From Bin87 sp965115825 (GTDB lineage: Bacteria; Chloroflexota; Dehalococcoidia; Lucifugimonadales; UBA3495), in NCBI GenBank assembly GCA_965115825.1, contig OZ220464.1, positions 1,178,001-1,242,000 on the forward strand: DNA of 64,000 nt, given 5' to 3'. Every line of letters begins with the position of its first letter. Positions within the stretch are counted from its first letter, which is position 1. A model generated the notes under the pieces. The model had not been told where the DNA came from, did no database searches, and was given only the letters and a program-made list of their open reading frames with translations. Below are positions 1-8,280 of this stretch, piece after piece. Position numbers and translations under genes: made by a program.

Positions 1-238
1 GCGGCTGCTGGCTGGCGGCGTCGAAAACCTGAATGGTCAGGTGGGTACGGGGGATTACCGGGCGGGCCGGGATGATGCCAACGACCAAGCGGTAGGAGCC
101 GCCAGTTTGGTCGAACACGATGGTGGCGGCGCCGTTGGCTTGCGCCTGATGGAGGGGCAGAATGATTGCGATGACCGTCAAAACGGCGAGGGTCAGCGCT
201 GCGGCGGCGGCAAGGGAGCGCGCAAGTCCCGATGCCAC
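1..238 (-). CDS. Hypothetical exported or membrane protein, N-terminal fragment
   Basis: Reading right to left from a GTG at 238, the frame stays open to the window edge. It encodes a short basic start (VASGLARS), then about 25 hydrophobic Ala/Leu/Val/Ile residues ending in HQAQA, which looks like a Sec signal peptide with an AxA-type cleavage site. A beta-rich stretch with TIVFDQTGGSYRL follows, then LTIQVFDA. The C-terminal part is outside the window and I do not recognise the family. No ATG is present in this frame near the signal peptide, so the start is a guess. Confidence 0.5.
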   Translation of the reverse strand, partial: MASGLARSLAAAAALTLAVLTVIAIILPLHQAQANGAATIVFDQTGGSYRLVVGIIPARPVIPRTHLTIQVFDAASQQP

Positions 239-490
239 ACAAGTTGCCAAATCCAAAGCAGTTCCCGATTGCGATTGGCGCGAATTCGTCCGTTGCACGA
301 TACCATAAGGCCGACGGGGTATCAACAGCGAAAGGCGGACGGCATTCTGAGGGCGCTGTCTCAAGGCGCGCTGTTTCAGGGTTTTACCTAATTGCATTTC
401 CAAGTGGGGCTGCAATCCGTTATAAACTCGTTGCCGGCTTACGTAAAAATGCCGGCGCGGTTCCCTGTCGCACATTGCTGCGGTTATGTG

Positions 491-540
491 TATAATGCCC
501 GGAATATGCCGACAATTTGCAGCGGGCTAACGCCGTTAGC
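491..540 (+). promoter_or_regulatory. Candidate dapA promoter -10 and dyad in the leader
   Basis: A perfect TATAAT lies at 491-496 but has no convincing -35. A 15-bp dyad, GCTAACGCCGTTAGC, sits at 526-540 between it and dapA. The dyad could be an operator or a small leader hairpin. Otherwise nothing is seen in 239-580, apart from the dapA ribosome site AAGGAGG at 566-572. Confidence 0.4.
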
Positions 541-580
541 GGCGTAATGCGACGCGGCTGTCTGTAAGGAGGGACGCATC

Positions 581-1483
581 ATGCCTACCGAGATTGGCCG
601 ACTGATTACCGCCATGGTCACGCCTTTTGATGCCGATGGCCAGGTTGACTACCAACAGGCTAAGCGTCTCGCCCTTGCTTTGCTGGACTCCGGTACGGAC
701 GGCTTGGTCGTTACCGGCACCACCGGCGAAGGCCCGGCCCTCTCTATGGAAGAGAAGGCCCGGCTCTACGGCGAAATCAAAGACGCCATCGGCGCCCGGG
801 GCGCCGTTATCGCCGGCACCAGCGACAATAACACCGGCGCATCAATCGCGCTCAGCCAAGAGGCCGAAAAGGTAGGAGCCGACGCCTTGCTCCTTACCGT
901 CCCGGCCTACAACAAACCGCCGCAGGAGGGTCTTTATCAGCACTTCCGCGCCCTGGCCGAATCCACTGACCTGCCCGCTATGCTCTATAACGTGCCGAGC
1001 CGCACCAGCCTCAATATGACCAGCGACACCACGGTACGCCTGGCCGAGATTGAGAACATCATCGGCATTAAGGAAGCCAGCAGTGACCCGGTGCAGATTG
1101 CCAAAGTCATCCGAGACGCCCCGGATGACTTTCGGGTCTGGTCCGGCAACGACGATGAGACCTTCGGCGTTATGTCCATGGGGGGCTACGGCGTAGTGAG
1201 CGTTGCGGCCCACCTCATCGGCGGTCAAATCAAGCACATGATTGGGCTTACCCTGGAGGGGGACATAGAAGCCGCCGGAGCCGAACATCTGCGTCTGCTC
1301 GATATGTTCAAGGGCCTTTTCATCGTCTCCAACCCGATTCCCGTGAAATACGGACTCAACCGCGCGGGATTCAACGTAGGCGACCCGCGCTTGCCTTTAG
1401 TCCCCCCGGACGAACATGCTGCCGCTCAGATTGACGAGCTCCTGGGCCGCTACGATATTGACATAGCCGCGCCGGTGGGCTGA
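581..1483 (+). CDS. dapA: 4-hydroxy-tetrahydrodipicolinate synthase
   Basis: This enzyme condenses pyruvate with aspartate semialdehyde in the first committed step of DAP/lysine synthesis, in the cytosol. The 300 residues match the usual TIM-barrel length. The pyruvate-binding GTTGEG is at 46-51, the catalytic Tyr136 and Arg141 are in LYNVPSRT, and the Schiff-base Lys164 is in IGIKEAS. An excellent AAGGAGG sits 8 bases before the ATG. lysA, the last step of the same pathway, is 5 kb away on the other strand. Members of the family can be aldolases for other keto acids, but the conserved Arg and Tyr favour DapA. Confidence 0.93.
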   Translation: MPTEIGRLITAMVTPFDADGQVDYQQAKRLALALLDSGTDGLVVTGTTGEGPALSMEEKARLYGEIKDAIGARGAVIAGTSDNNTGASIALSQEAEKVGADALLLTVPAYNKPPQEGLYQHFRALAESTDLPAMLYNVPSRTSLNMTSDTTVRLAEIENIIGIKEASSDPVQIAKVIRDAPDDFRVWSGNDDETFGVMSMGGYGVVSVAAHLIGGQIKHMIGLTLEGDIEAAGAEHLRLLDMFKGLFIVSNPIPVKYGLNRAGFNVGDPRLPLVPPDEHAAAQIDELLGRYDIDIAAPVG

Positions 1484-1634
1484 TTACATCCGTCCCCCGG
1501 CCTCGCAAACCGCCCTTTTCACAGGCCGGGTGCGGCGGACTCGCCCACAACGCCATAGCTCCACCTTATTGCGGGGATGGCTACATCGCAGAATCAAACC
1601 GCCACATTGGCCTTATGTAACGAGGAGCAACAAG

Positions 1635-2531
1635 ATGCCGCTAAAAACAGTTGTCTTCGTTGATGGACAGAACTTTCGGCACAACTTGAGGGATTTTCAC
1701 TTCCGTTCCAACCCTCCCCACCCCAACAATCCCGAATACCGGCTGGATGAAAAGCACTTCCGGTGGCAGGACTTCTTTCAGGACGCCCTGAACAAGTTTG
1801 ACCACGTTACCGGCTGGGAGCACCAATTGGCGCGCGTGTATTGGTACTACGCCGAAAACATCACGCCCTGGGTTCCTAACCTCCGGCGAGCCCAGCGCAT
1901 AGTGGAGGACTATGGGCATCGCATCCCCGAACTTACTGTGGAGCTGGTCATCCAGAAAGCCCAGGAATGGCACGAGCACGAGTCGCGGCGCTTCTACCAG
2001 CTCCGCAAATCCGTCTTTGCGGAGATTCAGCAGAACACCAACTTCCTCGAATTCAAGTACGTTGGACAGTACATCGTCCAGCCTTTCCGCCCTTTCCGAC
2101 TGGAGTACGACTACGACGGCAACATCACCTTCCAGGGCACGCAGATTGGGGAAAAAGGCGTTGACATCGGCATGTCTGTGGACATGATTTCCATGATGGA
2201 CAATTACGATGTCGCCATTCTGGTCTCCGGAGGAAGCGACTTCTATCCGGTGGTGCGCTATCTCAAAGACAACCTGAAGTACGTGTATCACTTCTCGGTG
2301 GGTCGCGGGGTCGGGCAGGATACGCAGTTTTTCTCCACAGCCCTGCGCGGCTTGGTGGACTGCTTCCAGGGTTTCGACGAACTGGAGGTGCTCAGCAATT
2401 ACGTGAACGAACACGCGGGCATTCCTCCGGCCATCATGGACACCATCAACCTGCGGGCCGCCGAGCTGGAACGGATGCTGGACGATGAACCAATCCGCTA
2501 TCCGCAGGCTCCGGAGTCCATACTGCGGTGA
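1635..2531 (+). CDS. NYN domain (LabA/DUF88-like) ribonuclease
   Basis: The 298-residue protein opens with a PIN-like NYN fold: VFVDGQNFRHNL carries the first acidic residue (about residue 10) and VSGGSDFYPVVRYLKD carries the later acidic cluster near residue 200. The family comprises Mg-dependent RNases or RNA-processing proteins; the substrate here is unknown. The ATG at 1635 is chosen because GAGGAG lies just upstream and the fold starts at once. The frame is open upstream to 1530, but that stretch is basic and unlike the family. Its stop lies 6 bases from the convergent plsC stop. A second NYN gene is at 13754. Confidence 0.8.
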   Translation: MPLKTVVFVDGQNFRHNLRDFHFRSNPPHPNNPEYRLDEKHFRWQDFFQDALNKFDHVTGWEHQLARVYWYYAENITPWVPNLRRAQRIVEDYGHRIPELTVELVIQKAQEWHEHESRRFYQLRKSVFAEIQQNTNFLEFKYVGQYIVQPFRPFRLEYDYDGNITFQGTQIGEKGVDIGMSVDMISMMDNYDVAILVSGGSDFYPVVRYLKDNLKYVYHFSVGRGVGQDTQFFSTALRGLVDCFQGFDELEVLSNYVNEHAGIPPAIMDTINLRAAELERMLDDEPIRYPQAPESILR

Positions 2532-2537
2532 CCAGCC

Positions 2538-3206
2538 TTAGTCTGTCGCGGCATCTTTCCGGCGCGGGCGCAGGCTGTCGGCGTACACACCACGGTAGGA
2601 CTCCGGCAGCAAGGCCGCAATCCGCTGCATCATCATATCGGTAACGGAGTTCAGCATGGCCCGGTTGATAGGGCCCTCCACCTGGGGAGGCGTGAATGGA
2701 GTGCCTATGTTGACCTGCCAGCTGGCCAGCGGAACCGGCATTCGCCAAGGGGGGAACTTTTCCGACCCTGAGATGCCCACCGGCAAAATGGGCGCCTGCG
2801 TTCTCAGAGCAAGCCAGGCCAAGCCGGTTCTGCCCTGCCTCAGCTGACCGGTTTCGCTGATTCCGCCCTCGGGAAACATGAGTATCGCCCGGTCTTGATT
2901 CAGAGCCTGCAACGCATAGCGCAGGGCCTCGCCGCCGCCCCGCTCCCGATCCAGGGGCACTGCGCCGACCGCGTTGCAGTAGAAGCGGCCAATCGGTTTG
3001 TTCCATAGTTCTTTCTTGGCCAGAAAGACTATCTGCCGGGGCAGCGCAACCACCAGCGAGCCGGCGTCATTCAGCGACAGGTGATTGCTGGCTACCAGCA
3101 GCGGGCCGTAAGGCGGCATTGCCTCCTGCCCGGTTACCGTCAGGTTCCCGGTCAGCGACCATACGATTTGCCCGAAGCGGCGGCTCGGTTGATACAGCCA
3201 TGCCAT
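2538..3206 (-). CDS. plsC: 1-acyl-sn-glycerol-3-phosphate acyltransferase (PlsC family)
   Basis: The enzyme transfers an acyl group to lysophosphatidic acid to make phosphatidic acid at the membrane. The HxxxxD catalytic motif is at His42-Asp47 in SNHLSLND, and the glycerol-phosphate-binding FPEGG is at 111-115. The 222 residues are a typical short form with no obvious long N-terminal membrane segment. It starts 4 bases after the end of cmk and is clearly co-transcribed with it. The cmk-plsC pair is recurrent in bacteria. Confidence 0.88.
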   Translation of the reverse strand: MAWLYQPSRRFGQIVWSLTGNLTVTGQEAMPPYGPLLVASNHLSLNDAGSLVVALPRQIVFLAKKELWNKPIGRFYCNAVGAVPLDRERGGGEALRYALQALNQDRAILMFPEGGISETGQLRQGRTGLAWLALRTQAPILPVGISGSEKFPPWRMPVPLASWQVNIGTPFTPPQVEGPINRAMLNSVTDMMMQRIAALLPESYRGVYADSLRPRRKDAATD

Positions 3207-3210
3207 GCGC

Positions 3211-3942
3211 TTACGCCTCCTTGGGCGCCGCTCTCGCGGGCGTACCGATAGCGGCCTTTACTGCGGACATTACCGCGCCAACGGTTTCCGTGAAGTCCAT
3301 ATCGTCCGTGTTGATAACTACTGCGCCATGGGCTATTACCAACGGAGAGTCGCTGCGTTGGCGGTCCAGGTTATCCCGGCGGAGGATATCGGCCAGAACT
3401 TTGCGGTAATCGGCGGCGGAATCATCGCCCGTTTTCTGCCGCCAGCGCCGGCGCGCCCGTTCCTCCACTGATGCATCGATATAGAGTTTTACATCGGCGT
3501 TGGGGAGCACTACCGAAGCGATGTCCCGTCCGGCCATGACGATGCTGCCGCCGGCTCCGATGGCGCGCTGCTGCTTCACCATGGCGCGACGGACGCCGGA
3601 GGCCGCCGACACCGTTGATACGCTGCGGTCAACATCCGCGGATGTCAATTCTTGACTCAAAGGATGTCCGTCAATGATGATAGCGGCCGAGTTCGCGCTG
3701 TCGTAGTCGACCGTCATGATGCAATTTTGGGCCAACCTCTCCACAGCATTTACGTCCGCAACCGGGATGCCCCGGTGCAGGGCGAGCCAAGTTACCGCGC
3801 GGTACATGACGCCGGTGTCCAGAAAGCGCAGATCCAGGCGCGCGGCCACGGCCCGGCCAACCGAGCTTTTGCCCGATGCCACCGGCCCGTCAATGGCGAT
3901 TACGGAGCCTATGTTGGGGGGAAGCTGGCGATTCCGTCGCAT
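3211..3942 (-). CDS. cmk: Cytidylate kinase
   Basis: It phosphorylates CMP and dCMP with ATP in nucleotide recycling. The P-loop GPVASGKSS is at residues 19-27 of the 243-residue product, close to the family norm. Other family marks are FLDTGVMYRAVTWLAL, GRDIASVVLP and a lid region rich in Arg (EERARRRW). The ATG at 3942 is preferred over the longer frame to 4038 because the extra N-terminus is unlike the family and would overlap the divergent gene at 4006. Only about 6 bases separate a perfect TATAAT from this ATG, so the transcript may be leaderless. Confidence 0.92.
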   Translation of the reverse strand: MRRNRQLPPNIGSVIAIDGPVASGKSSVGRAVAARLDLRFLDTGVMYRAVTWLALHRGIPVADVNAVERLAQNCIMTVDYDSANSAAIIIDGHPLSQELTSADVDRSVSTVSAASGVRRAMVKQQRAIGAGGSIVMAGRDIASVVLPNADVKLYIDASVEERARRRWRQKTGDDSAADYRKVLADILRRDNLDRQRSDSPLVIAHGAVVINTDDMDFTETVGAVMSAVKAAIGTPARAAPKEA

Positions 3943-3948
3943 GACGGA

Positions 3949-3954
3949 ATTATA
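3949..3954 (-). promoter_or_regulatory. TATAAT -10 for cmk (leaderless start possible)
   Basis: On the minus strand TATAAT occupies 3954-3949 and the cmk ATG begins at 3942, about where transcription would start. No clear -35 is visible. Confidence 0.4.
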
Positions 3955-4005
3955 GCATCGGCGGAAAACCGGCTGCATGAATAATCGGACAGCGGAAAAT
4001 TCGCT

Positions 4006-4353
4006 ATGATTTTCGGGATTTTCGATTCGCCGTGGCAACTACTGGCGCTGGCCGGTTGGTGCTTTCTCATGGGCTGGGGCTTTCGCGTCGGTCTGCTGCG
4101 GATGGCTTTGTCCCTGGGGGCAGTAGGCTTGTTGTTTGGCCTAGCATGGTTATTTCGGGACGCTGACAGCCCGGCGCTGGTGTACGGGCCGCTGGCTTTT
4201 GTCGGGGTAATCTGCGTTATCAGCATCGGGATTTTTGGCCGGCATCTGGAGACCCGGTTGGGGTACGACTCCAAAACCGTGCGGATTAATCACGCCGGCG
4301 GCTTGCTGCTGGGCTTGCTCATAGGCGTCGTTGTCTGGGTTTTCTGGCTGTAG
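4006..4353 (+). CDS. Small four-helix membrane protein, possibly CvpA-like
   Basis: The 115-residue product is almost all hydrophobic, with about four transmembrane helices (roughly 8-28, 32-50, 58-78 and 95-115). A polar loop HLETRLGYDSKTVRINHAGG lies before the last helix. A small membrane protein with a Gly-rich final helix after a basic loop recalls CvpA, but I see no diagnostic motif, so function is open. It is divergent from cmk, with 63 bases between the starts. Confidence 0.6.
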   Translation: MIFGIFDSPWQLLALAGWCFLMGWGFRVGLLRMALSLGAVGLLFGLAWLFRDADSPALVYGPLAFVGVICVISIGIFGRHLETRLGYDSKTVRINHAGGLLLGLLIGVVVWVFWL

Positions 4354-4413
4354 CGTAGGGGGGACATGAGGAGCGGTTTGGTGGGCAGCGTGTCAAAAGC
4401 CGCGTTTTACCAG

Positions 4414-4419
4414 TATAAT
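4414..4419 (+). promoter_or_regulatory. TATAAT -10 upstream of the HNH gene
   Basis: TATAAT at 4414-4419 follows TGTCAA at 4391-4396 with a 17-base spacer and lies about 100 bases before the gene at 4517. Confidence 0.4.
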
Positions 4420-4516
4420 GATGTACGGTGTATTCGTTTCCATATACAGCAACTGACACGGCAGGACAGGCAAGGCACCGGCGGAGTCCAGGCTCCGATG
4501 GCGCATTGAGGTTGGC

Positions 4517-5254
4517 ATGGCAAGCCGGGGACGAACCAGTCAGAAAAAGAAATCGGCCAGGGGGAAAGGACTTTCCCGGCGGGGCCAGAATGTTGGACGA
4601 CAAAACGGCCCGGCCCGCGCTCATACTGAAACGCCGGCCCATCGTGAGCAGGGCGGCGATGTCCATAAGAACGGGGCTGCGTCCATTCCCGGACGTCTTA
4701 CCGCGCCAGTGCTGGTGCTTAACCTGAATTATGTTCCGGTCAACGTGTGCACGGTACGCCGTGCGATTGTACTGGTAGCCAAGGGCAAAGCCGAGCCTCT
4801 TGAGGGTCGATCGGACGAGGCCAGAGTCCGCACTTTCAGCGCATCTCTGGACGCGCCGTCAATCATCAGGCTGGTGTACCTGGTCAAGCGTCCTTTCGCG
4901 CCGCGTCGGTTGTCCAAGAAGGAGGTATTCCTGCGCGACCACTACACCTGTCAGTATTGCGGCAAGCACTCGCAGCATCTGACCCTTGACCACGTGGTGC
5001 CCCGGCGACAGCGCGGCCCGCACACTTGGGACAACGTTGTCGCCGCCTGTGGACGCTGCAACCTGGACAAGGCGGGCCGCACGCCGGAAGAGGCCAACAT
5101 GAAACTGCGCCGCGTTCCTACGGCGCCGCAGCCCAATCCCTACCGCATTCTGGAAAACCGCACCATCCTTGACGAATGGCGCCAGTATATCCCCTGGCAG
5201 TCCAACGGATGCAGCCGCGATGAGGAAGCGGCGGCCGTGGCTCTTGCGGATTAG
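4517..5254 (+). CDS. HNH endonuclease domain protein
   Basis: The first 60 residues are basic and low-complexity. Then VLVLNLNYVPVNVCTVRRA and the paired-Cys HNH core follow: CQYCG with a second pair CGRCN, and the LTLDHVVPRR active-site strand between them, ending with the usual YIPW tail. This family (DUF-type HNH, common in Chloroflexota, Deinococcota and cyanobacteria) is chromosomal and often single copy. It is presumed to nick DNA in repair or processing, but its role is not established. GAGG lies before the ATG. The Smr gene starts 6 bases downstream, suggesting an operon. Confidence 0.8.
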   Translation: MASRGRTSQKKKSARGKGLSRRGQNVGRQNGPARAHTETPAHREQGGDVHKNGAASIPGRLTAPVLVLNLNYVPVNVCTVRRAIVLVAKGKAEPLEGRSDEARVRTFSASLDAPSIIRLVYLVKRPFAPRRLSKKEVFLRDHYTCQYCGKHSQHLTLDHVVPRRQRGPHTWDNVVAACGRCNLDKAGRTPEEANMKLRRVPTAPQPNPYRILENRTILDEWRQYIPWQSNGCSRDEEAAAVALAD

Positions 5255-5260
5255 TCCGGT

Positions 5261-5725
5261 ATGTCCCAAATTGACCTGCACGGCAAAACCTGGGCCGAGG
5301 CGCTGGTCGAGTTCATTGATTGCTACAACCACGCCGTGGCCGTGGCATCGGGGGGCGAGAGCGCAGGTACGCTGGATGTGGTGCACGGCTATGGCTCATC
5401 CGGCGCCGGCGGGGTCATACGCACCCGGCTGCGGGCTTTTCTGGACAAGTACCCTGAATGCCTGGAATACCAGCCAGGCGAAGAGGCTGACGGCAATCAG
5501 GGGCATACGCTGGTCACGCCGTTGCAACGCCTGCCCGACACCGGCGGCCGGCTTGCCGAACAGATATGGGAGTATTGCGAGAGCCCGCGCGTCGTGAGCA
5601 AAATTACCGGCAAATTCCGACGGTATGGCGACCCGCAAGTGCAGCAGGTCATCCGCACCCTGGAACGGCAGGGTCGCCTGCGTGAAGTTAAGGGAAGACG
5701 GCTCAAAGAATACGTTGCCGTGTAG
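5261..5725 (+). CDS. Smr domain protein with C-terminal winged-helix-like region
   Basis: The protein starts straight at the Smr core: IDLHGKTWAEALVEF (residues 3-18) and the LDVVHGYGSSGAGGVIRTRL segment (about 38-58), the small MutS2-related nuclease fold. The last 60 residues, with WEYCESPRVVSKITGKFRR and a basic helix, look like a winged helix. Smr domains nick or bind branched nucleic acids and act in ribosome rescue; the exact role here is unknown. It follows the HNH gene by 6 bases. Confidence 0.72.
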   Translation: MSQIDLHGKTWAEALVEFIDCYNHAVAVASGGESAGTLDVVHGYGSSGAGGVIRTRLRAFLDKYPECLEYQPGEEADGNQGHTLVTPLQRLPDTGGRLAEQIWEYCESPRVVSKITGKFRRYGDPQVQQVIRTLERQGRLREVKGRRLKEYVAV

Positions 5726-5740
5726 GGCGGTAGGGCGCGG

Positions 5741-6793
5741 CTAGGGGGCTGGAACGTCCAGCATCATGCATTCCAGTGCGAGGCGAGGGTTGGCGTTGGC
5801 GTCCAGAGCCGCAAGGGTGGACTGAATCCGTTGCAGCAAGGTGACGATGTCGGCTGACGGCAGGGCCGCCGCGAGGCGCTCCATCTCCTCGCGCCCCTCG
5901 GTGTTCTGCATATGTTCGGACACGCCCTCTTTGAGCAGCAGCAGGTCGCGCCACCAAGATTGCCATAAGTATAAGGTTTGCCGCACCGATTCGCGGTCGC
6001 GGGAAAAAGCGTTGCTGAGGGTATTGGCATAGGCAAAGCGTTGGTCCAGCGGGGCTGCGGCCGATGCGGCGATGCGGGCCAATTCTTCGGCGCGGCTTTC
6101 CAGTATGGCCGGGTCAATGAGAGCGCTGACGGCCCAGCCGGGGCAGCCTCGCGCCAGACGGGCCAAGTGATGGGCGTATTCAGGCTCTGCGTTACGCTGG
6201 GATACGAGATAGTCCGCCAGGGCGGCGCCGGCCATGGGGCGGAGCGACAGCAGCCGGCAGCGGGAACGTATCGTAGGCAGGATGGAGTCCTCGGCGGTGG
6301 CGAGGAGAAGGAGCAGGACGCGCTCCGGGGGTTCTTCCAACGTTTTCAGCAGAGCGTTGGCGGATTCGCTTTGTCCCGCCGACAGGGTTTCCGCGCCGTC
6401 AAAGATGATGACTTTCCAGCCGCCTTCTACCGGCGTGACGGATAGAAAGTTCTCGGCCTCCCGCACCTGCTCAATGCTGATGCGCGTGGGGACGCGAGGG
6501 TCGCCGCCGACGGCCACGATGTTCAAGTCGGCGTACACACCGCGCCGGATGCGTTCACAGGGTGGGCATTGTCCGCAGGGGCCGGCGGCCTCCGGCTGGG
6601 CGTCGTCGGGGAGGAGGCCGCTCCGGAGGCCGTTGACGACGCGGCAGTTAACGGCGGCGGCCAAATCGAGGGCCAGCGTCATTTTGCCCACGCGGGGAGG
6701 GCCGGCCAGCAAGTAAGCGTGTCCCAGGCGACGGGCCCGGAGGCTGGCGTCCAGCTGCCGCAGGATGTGGTCTTGCCCAACGGTTTGCCACAT
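5741..6793 (-). CDS. holB: DNA polymerase III delta-prime subunit
   Basis: This is a clamp-loader AAA+ subunit. It has HAYLLAGPPRVGKMTLALDL (Walker A with Lys in GPPRVGKMT, about 31-39), the zinc-module CGQCPPCERI near residue 75, LLKTLEEPPERVLLLLLAT (sensor region) and TIRSRC carrying the arginine finger. The 350 residues match the family. The zinc and arginine-finger motifs separate it from RuvB-type ATPases. It is convergent with the Smr gene, and lysA lies upstream on the same strand with 74 bases between. Confidence 0.9.
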   Translation of the reverse strand: MWQTVGQDHILRQLDASLRARRLGHAYLLAGPPRVGKMTLALDLAAAVNCRVVNGLRSGLLPDDAQPEAAGPCGQCPPCERIRRGVYADLNIVAVGGDPRVPTRISIEQVREAENFLSVTPVEGGWKVIIFDGAETLSAGQSESANALLKTLEEPPERVLLLLLATAEDSILPTIRSRCRLLSLRPMAGAALADYLVSQRNAEPEYAHHLARLARGCPGWAVSALIDPAILESRAEELARIAASAAAPLDQRFAYANTLSNAFSRDRESVRQTLYLWQSWWRDLLLLKEGVSEHMQNTEGREEMERLAAALPSADIVTLLQRIQSTLAALDANANPRLALECMMLDVPAP

Positions 6794-6867
6794 ATTCGCT
6801 TACAGGGCGACCCTACGGGGGCGTCCGCGCTGCGTTGGCGGAGAAGAGCGTTTGCCGCATACCTGCG

Positions 6868-8181
6868 CTACAGGTCGCAGAGCATCATGTCGGCGTAGGA
6901 TTCGCGCCGTCGTATCAGGCGGCTTTCGCCGCCGTTGACCAGGGCGATGGGCGGGCGCGGGTTCAGGTTGTAGTTGCTGGCCATGGAGGGACAGTAGGCT
7001 CCCGCCGCCGGGATGGCAATAACGTCGCCCGCCGCCGGGGGCGGCAGCAGGATGTCAGATGCCAGAACGTCGCCGGACTCGCAGTATTTGCCGGCGATGG
7101 TTACGGTTGCGTCGGGCGTCGACTCGGGGCGGCTGGCCGACAGCACTTCGTAAGATGCCTGATACAGGGCGGGCCGTATGTTGTCGCCCATACCGCCATC
7201 CACGCTGACGTAGGTTCGGATGCCGGGTATTTCCTTGATGGCGCCGATGCGGTACAGGGCGACGCCGGCGGGCCCGATAATGGAGCGGCCAGGCTCGACG
7301 ATGAGGCGGGGTTGCTCCATTCCCAACTCGGAGCAGGCAGCGGTCAGAGAGCCTACGATGGCGTCGGCGTAGTCGCCGGGGGCGGGCGGGCGGTCATTTC
7401 GGGTATAGGCGATGGCGAATCCGCCGCCGGGGCTGAACTCCTGGAGATACAATCCCTGCTCGCGGAGACCGGCGGCAAAACGCAGCGTCAGGTCGGTGGC
7501 GGCCTGGTAGGGCTCCAGCTCAAAGATGGGCGAACCGAGGTGAAAGTGCAGGCCCATCAGGTTCAGGTTGGGCGCGGCGATGGCCTGCAATATTGCCTGT
7601 TCGGCGTCGCCGGTCTGGATGGAAAAGCCGAACTTGGAGTCGATGATGCCGGTGGTGGTGTAGGCGTGGGTATGAGGGTCGATGCCGGGGGAGACGCGGA
7701 TCAGGATGGCCTGGGTTTTGCCGGCCTGGGCGCAGATTTGCTGGAGCAGGGAGAGCTCGTGGAAGCTGTCCACTACCACGCGGCCGATGCCGGCGGAGAC
7801 GGCTTCCGCAAGCTCGGCCGGCGTCTTGTTGTTGCCGTGGAAATAGACTTGGTCCATGGGGAAGGCGGCGGCCTGCGCTACCGCCAGCTCGCCGCCGGAC
7901 ACTACGTCCAGGCCGAGGCCTTCCTCGGCGAAGATACGGGCCAGCGTAGGGTTGATGTACGCCTTGGATGCGTACACCGTTTGGGTGTTGGGGTAGCGGT
8001 TGGCGAAAGCGTCGGCGAACTGACGGCAACGGGAGCGCAGTGTGGCTTCGTCCAGAACGTAAAGGGGGGTGCCGTACTGGTCGGCCAGGTCAACAGCGTC
8101 GCAGCCGCCGATGGTCAGGCGGCCGGCCGAGTTGACGCCGGCGGTATCGGGGAAAACGTGAGTGAGGCGATGGGGCAGCAT
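6868..8181 (-). CDS. lysA: Diaminopimelate decarboxylase
   Basis: This PLP enzyme converts meso-DAP to lysine. PLP-binding Lys73 is in YASKAY. SPGGGFAI is the glycine loop that binds the phosphate, EPGRSI and CESGDVLASD supply active-site residues across the dimer, and the C-terminal AGAYCPSMASNYN is typical. The 437-residue length fits. It shares the lysine pathway with dapA at 581. No riboswitch-like leader is apparent in the 100 bases before sat. Confidence 0.94.
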   Translation of the reverse strand: MLPHRLTHVFPDTAGVNSAGRLTIGGCDAVDLADQYGTPLYVLDEATLRSRCRQFADAFANRYPNTQTVYASKAYINPTLARIFAEEGLGLDVVSGGELAVAQAAAFPMDQVYFHGNNKTPAELAEAVSAGIGRVVVDSFHELSLLQQICAQAGKTQAILIRVSPGIDPHTHAYTTTGIIDSKFGFSIQTGDAEQAILQAIAAPNLNLMGLHFHLGSPIFELEPYQAATDLTLRFAAGLREQGLYLQEFSPGGGFAIAYTRNDRPPAPGDYADAIVGSLTAACSELGMEQPRLIVEPGRSIIGPAGVALYRIGAIKEIPGIRTYVSVDGGMGDNIRPALYQASYEVLSASRPESTPDATVTIAGKYCESGDVLASDILLPPPAAGDVIAIPAAGAYCPSMASNYNLNPRPPIALVNGGESRLIRRRESYADMMLCDL

Positions 8182-8280
8182 TGACAGCTTCTCCGCGGGG
8201 CAGTGAGAGAGGGTGTGGTGATGTGGTGAAGGTAGTTCAATAGGCCGAAGCGACGCGGTTTTTTTAATCGGTCGTGTTTT

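Noticed and set aside
6835..8184. A 449-residue plus-strand frame
   Set aside because: Antisense shadow of lysA.
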